NCBI GenBank assembly: GCA_965203525.1
Contig: OZ241898.1
Span: 4,650,001 to 4,714,000 of the forward strand
Origin: WTFV01 sp965203525
GTDB taxonomy: Bacteria; Acidobacteriota; Vicinamibacteria; Vicinamibacterales; UBA8438
DNA length: 64,000 bases
Direction: 5' to 3'
The translations under genes and the position numbers were made by a program. This document shows, piece after piece, positions 60,854 to 64,000 of the stretch (its first letter is position 1; the number at the start of each line of letters is the position of its first letter). Under the pieces are notes generated by a model that had not been told where the DNA came from, ran no database searches, and saw nothing but the letters and a program-made list of their open reading frames with translations.

Positions 60854-61387
60854 ATGTCCATCCTGAAGGTGGCGCGGATGGGACACCCGGTGCTCCGCCG
60901 CCGCACGCCGCCTCTCGACCCGGCCGACGTCGGCTCCCCGGCCGTCCAGCAGCTCATCGACGACATGTTCGCGACGATGAACGAATACGCCGGCATCGGG
61001 CTGGCCGCGCCGCAGGTGCACGAGAGCCTGCGGCTGTTCGTCGCGGGCGTGGACGACCCGGACGGCGGCCTGCCCCCGGTCGTGATGATCAACCCGGAGA
61101 TCGAGCTTCTCGACCGGACCGAGGAAGAGGACTGGGAGGGGTGCCTGAGCATCCCGGACGTCCGGGGCCGCGTGCCGCGCGCGGCGAACGTCCGGGTCCG
61201 GTCGCTCGACCGCCACGGCGCGCCGCAGCGCATGACCGCCAGGGGCTTCGCCGCCCGCGTGATTCAGCACGAGACCGACCACCTCGACGGCGTGCTGTTC
61301 CTCGACCGCATGCGCTCGTTCGACAGCCTGACCTTCCTCGCCGAGTACGCCCGCTACTGGGAGAAGGACGGCGGCCCGGAGGATTGA
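60854..61387 (+). CDS. def: Peptide deformylase
   Basis: 177 residues with all three motifs: GIGLAAPQV, EGCLSIPDV (metal Cys) and QHETDHLDGVLF (HEXXH-type QHEXDH). It removes the N-formyl group from nascent proteins. The TATAAT box just upstream fixes the start. The last 16 codons are included in a 76-bp tandem duplication that runs on into the 3' end of the convergent thyX gene. Confidence 0.96.
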   Translation: MSILKVARMGHPVLRRRTPPLDPADVGSPAVQQLIDDMFATMNEYAGIGLAAPQVHESLRLFVAGVDDPDGGLPPVVMINPEIELLDRTEEEDWEGCLSIPDVRGRVPRAANVRVRSLDRHGAPQRMTARGFAARVIQHETDHLDGVLFLDRMRSFDSLTFLAEYARYWEKDGGPED

Positions 61388-61490
61388 CGCGGACGGTCCG
61401 GCGAATTCCCGCCTTGCCGAGTACGCCCGCTACCGGGAGAAGGACGGCGGCCCGGAGGATTGACGCGGACGGTCCGGCGAATTCCCGCCT
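61340..61490. repeat. Tandem duplication, 76-bp period, at def/thyX 3' ends
   Basis: GCCGAGTACGCCCGCTACTG and the following ~55 bp (61340-61414) are repeated at 61416-61490 with one substitution. Unit 1 contains the def C-terminus and stop; unit 2 is non-coding for def but encodes the last residues of ThyX on the other strand. Confidence 0.92.
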
Positions 61491-63100
61491 TCGGCGCGCT
61501 TCCTGTCGAGCGCCCGCTCGGACGCGAGCCGCCCGAGCGCGACCGGCGAATGGTCCGCGAACGTCATCGCCGCCGCGATCGCGGCGTGACCAGCCCGCTC
61601 CGCGATCAGCCGGTGCATCCGCTGGCAGATCCGCCGGTACGCCGGGTGTCCCTGCGGGGTCGTTCTGAGCTCGACGACGTGCATCGCTTCCCGCGCGTTC
61701 ATCCGCATGTAGAAGCGGATGCGGTAGGCCATCGAGACGGCGTACTGCGCCGCGGCCGGCGAGCACCGGCGCGCAAGACGCTCGTGCAGCGCGGCGGAGT
61801 CGTCCATCACGCGGCGCCAGTCGGCTTCCGCGCCGGCTTCCGAGCCGGCGTCGGACAGGGGCGCGTATCCGTGCCGCGTCGTCAGATCCTGCCAGTCGAC
61901 GGTCAGCATCCGGTGGCGCTGCAGGTCCCGGAACGCGCCGTAGTCGGACACGACGTCGAACGTGTAGGTCGCATGCTCGAAGGCCCGGCCGGGGCGGTGC
62001 CGGCGGTTCTCCCGGTTCCCGGCGCAGGTCCGGAGCACCCGGACCCGCTCTTCGGTCGTCATGCCGCGCGCCACGGCCAGCAGACGGTCGAGCGGGAGCG
62101 CGGAGGCGGGGTAGAGGGCCGCGGCCACCACCTTGACCTCGCCCTCGGGGTCGAAGTCGGCCAGCGTGACCTCGGCGCCCGGCCCGGAGTCCGCAAGATC
62201 GGCCGTCGCCTCGGCGAGCGCCCGCGTCTCCCGTTCGCACGCCGCGAGATAGCCGCTCCAGCGGACGCCGCGGTCCGGGCGGTCGACCCGCTGCAGGAAC
62301 GCCGGAATCACCCGCCTGAGCTCCTCGAGCAGCAGGCCGGCCACCTCGCGCGTTTCGGCCAGCGGATGGGCCCGCATGCGCAGCAGCAGCATCTCGCAGG
62401 CCTGGCCGGAGCCGTAGATTCCCACGTTGGACCGGGTTGCGGCCGGCAGGAGGCCGCGCAGCGTGTCGAGCGCCTTGGCGCGGATCACCGCGCGGTAGAC
62501 CGCGTCCGAATCCGCGGCGGACCGCGGGTGCCGCGCCCGGAAGTGCTCCTGCAGCGGCCCGATCCAGCGCGCGTAGGTCTCGAACGCCCGATCGAGCGCC
62601 GCCTCGAACGCCCGGCGGTCCGAGTCGTCCTCCAGTTCGGCCGGGACGACGTACTTCCAGCGTCCGCCGGGCCGGTCGGTGTACGGCACGTAGCGGGTCG
62701 ACTGCTCCAGGTACGACATCAGCCGGCCGCGCTCGAGCACCTTCGTGAGGACGTTCGACACGCCCTCGCAGGCGACGTGCGCGCCGCCGAGCTGCGCCAC
62801 CGAGTCGTCGCCGTACTGTTCGAACACCCGGCGGTACAGCCGCTCGGCGCGTTCGCGGCCCGGCTCGCCGCGGGCGCCGCCCGCGTCCCCGCCGGCGCCG
62901 GCGAGGAATTCGTCGAGGAAGAGGCGCCGCAGCGATTTCGCGGAGCGCGAATACCGCGCGAAGAGCGCCCCCTTGACCGTCTCGGGAAGGTTGGTCAGCG
63001 CGAAGATCGGCCGGTCCGTGTTGCCGAAGCGGGACGCCAGCGCGGCGGTTTCCTCCGGGGTGAAGGTCTCCGGGACGGCGAGCGTCGAACGCACGGTCAT
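61430..63100 (-). CDS. thyX: Double-domain FAD-dependent thymidylate synthase
   Basis: 556 residues, about twice a normal ThyX, as in the tandem-fused ThyX of some Acidobacteriota and relatives. The N-terminal half has a diverged motif (LERGRLMSYLEQSTRYVPYT); the C-terminal half has the proper RHRMLTVDWQDLTTRHGY signature plus FYMRMNAREAMHVVELR and HPAYRRICQRMH. It makes dTMP from dUMP with methylene-THF and FAD. The last ~18 residues (GGNSPDRPRQSSGPPSFSR) come from the duplicated def tail, so the original C-terminus was probably shorter or different. Confidence 0.9.
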   Translation of the reverse strand: MTVRSTLAVPETFTPEETAALASRFGNTDRPIFALTNLPETVKGALFARYSRSAKSLRRLFLDEFLAGAGGDAGGARGEPGRERAERLYRRVFEQYGDDSVAQLGGAHVACEGVSNVLTKVLERGRLMSYLEQSTRYVPYTDRPGGRWKYVVPAELEDDSDRRAFEAALDRAFETYARWIGPLQEHFRARHPRSAADSDAVYRAVIRAKALDTLRGLLPAATRSNVGIYGSGQACEMLLLRMRAHPLAETREVAGLLLEELRRVIPAFLQRVDRPDRGVRWSGYLAACERETRALAEATADLADSGPGAEVTLADFDPEGEVKVVAAALYPASALPLDRLLAVARGMTTEERVRVLRTCAGNRENRRHRPGRAFEHATYTFDVVSDYGAFRDLQRHRMLTVDWQDLTTRHGYAPLSDAGSEAGAEADWRRVMDDSAALHERLARRCSPAAAQYAVSMAYRIRFYMRMNAREAMHVVELRTTPQGHPAYRRICQRMHRLIAERAGHAAIAAAMTFADHSPVALGRLASERALDRKRAEGGNSPDRPRQSSGPPSFSR

Positions 63101-63126
63101 GATACGCGGCGCGCGCCGCGTCCGGT

Positions 63127-64000
63127 TCAGTTCAGGTTCGCGACCCGCCGCCGCAGCGCCTTGACGTGCTCCCAGATCTGCTTGTGCTCGTCCCGGCCCT
63201 CGGCGTCGCCTTCCTCCGCGTCGCCCACGGGCCCGCGTGACGAGAACCGCAGGTACGCCTCCAGGTCCCGCAACGCGGCGGGGTAGTCGTTCAGATGGTA
63301 GGCCAGCAGTCCGCGGTCCCGCAGCTCGGTCGTGGCGGAGGGATCGAGGGCCAGCAGCAGCTCGGTGATCGCGTGCGCCTGCGGGAACGAGCGCATGCGG
63401 ACGTAGATGCGCTTCAGGTTGACCAGCATGCGGACGATGATCTCCGGCTTGGTGGCCCGCGCCAGCAGCCGGCGGTCGAACGGCGCCTCGCCCCCGGCGT
63501 GCGAGCGCAACAGCTTGCGGCAGTCGAGCTCCGACAGGATCGTGCCGCCGTGGAAGGGGTCGACGATCACGTGCTCGCCGCCGGCGGGCGGGTCGTCCGG
63601 GCCGTCCGGCTGCGCGCGCAGCAGGAAGTGGCCCGGGAAGTTCACGCCGTCGGTCCGCAGGCCGGCCCGGCGCGACACCTCGATGTAGACGAGGGCGAGC
63701 GTGATCGGGATGCCGGTGCGGCGATCGAGGACGTTGTTGAGGAAGCTGTTCCGCGGATCGTCGTAGTGTCCGCGGTTGCCCGCGAAGCCCTGTTCCCTGA
63801 ACAGGTAGGCGCTGACGCCGCGAATCCGCTGCGCCAGGCCGGCGTCGGCGCCGAGCGCCGCGAGCCGATCCGCGGCCTCCGCGCCCATCCGGTCGAGCGC
63901 CCGCAGGTACCGCGGCGCGTCGAGCTGCGGATACTCGAGGCGGGCGATCGCCAGGGCGGCCGGCGCCAGATCGGGCGACGGGGCCCGGGCCACCTCGGCG
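63127..64000 (-). CDS. SirB1-family transglutaminase-like/TPR protein (start outside or at window edge)
   Basis: At least 288 residues; the frame is open through 64000, and homologs begin before the first GTG (63993), so the true start probably lies beyond the edge. The transglutaminase-like core is NSFLNNVLDRRTGIPITLAL with GVNFPGHFLLR and VDPFHGGTIL, followed by a helical TPR-like part (NLKRIYVRMRSFPQAHAITE, LLAYHLNDYPAALRDLEAYL). A role is not established for this widespread family. Confidence 0.85.
   Translation of the reverse strand, partial: AEVARAPSPDLAPAALAIARLEYPQLDAPRYLRALDRMGAEAADRLAALGADAGLAQRIRGVSAYLFREQGFAGNRGHYDDPRNSFLNNVLDRRTGIPITLALVYIEVSRRAGLRTDGVNFPGHFLLRAQPDGPDDPPAGGEHVIVDPFHGGTILSELDCRKLLRSHAGGEAPFDRRLLARATKPEIIVRMLVNLKRIYVRMRSFPQAHAITELLLALDPSATTELRDRGLLAYHLNDYPAALRDLEAYLRFSSRGPVGDAEEGDAEGRDEHKQIWEHVKALRRRVANLN

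Noticed and set aside
1..64000. tRNA, rRNA or riboswitch genes
   Set aside because: I looked for T-loop GGTTCGAATCC-type sequences and conserved leaders near the B12, thiamine and queuosine genes; none was convincing by eye.

Overview
This is a very GC-rich bacterial window (about 70% G+C by eye). It is mostly ordinary chromosome interrupted by several accessory patches. The mix of genes fits a high-GC Acidobacteriota-like soil or marine bacterium: a TatT/TatP-type TRAP system, a double-length ThyX, a PlsB-like acyltransferase next to proline dehydrogenase, a three-gene succinate dehydrogenase set with an unusual membrane subunit, and a QueF/HU/E2/LipB neighbourhood. That placement is inference only; no rRNA or tRNA gene is visible.

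Layout. 1-3460: the start of a phosphorothioation-associated methyltransferase (cut by the window edge), a 73-bp-period repeat array, a two-component system and a fatty acid desaturase. 3628-13588: an accessory island of about 9.9 kb on the minus strand, bounded by a 36-bp direct repeat that includes the 3' end of a TRAP transporter gene. It encodes a DISARM-like SNF2 helicase (DrmD-like), an Eco57I/DrmMI-like N6-adenine methylase, an HNH nuclease, and a broken helicase/DUF1998 gene. The front of that broken gene has been replaced by a duplicated copy of the methylase 5' end. 13553-32039: core metabolism and envelope genes (TatP/TatT, SUMF1-domain protein, CCA-adding enzyme, proline catabolism, PlsB-like, Na/Pi cotransporter, glycine oxidase-like, peroxiredoxin, succinate dehydrogenase), plus an AAA/PD-(D/E)XK protein.

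32078-40290: a second accessory patch. A tight three-gene operon (PUA-like/DUF262 protein, DUF3696-type AAA ATPase, unknown protein) abuts a remnant of a vapBC module. After it comes an imperfect tandem duplication of about 1.4 kb carrying two Rpn-like PD-(D/E)XK genes, one intact and one partial SnoaL-like gene and two degraded vapBC loci. A 157-bp MITE is inserted in one copy, while its empty site survives in the other. 40334-52464: housekeeping genes (SSS symporter, QueF, HU-like, E2 acyltransferase, LipB, SDR, FHA, hydrolase, YgfZ). 52708-55404: a lower-GC HEPN-like gene cut in two by a complete IS1380-family element. Removing the element and one 4-bp target duplication restores a single reading frame. 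55410-64000: a small secreted repeat protein, PduO, a frameshifted RHH-like two-gene locus, ThiI, NUDIX, Def, ThyX and a SirB1-type protein.

Two window-wide patterns stand out. First, many start codons lie only 6-11 nt after a TANNNT-like -10 box, which predicts leaderless transcripts. Second, short imperfect direct duplications with a recurring 73-bp spacing appear at four independent loci, and related spacings (42-84 bp) appear at several more, often copying the 3' end of the adjacent gene.
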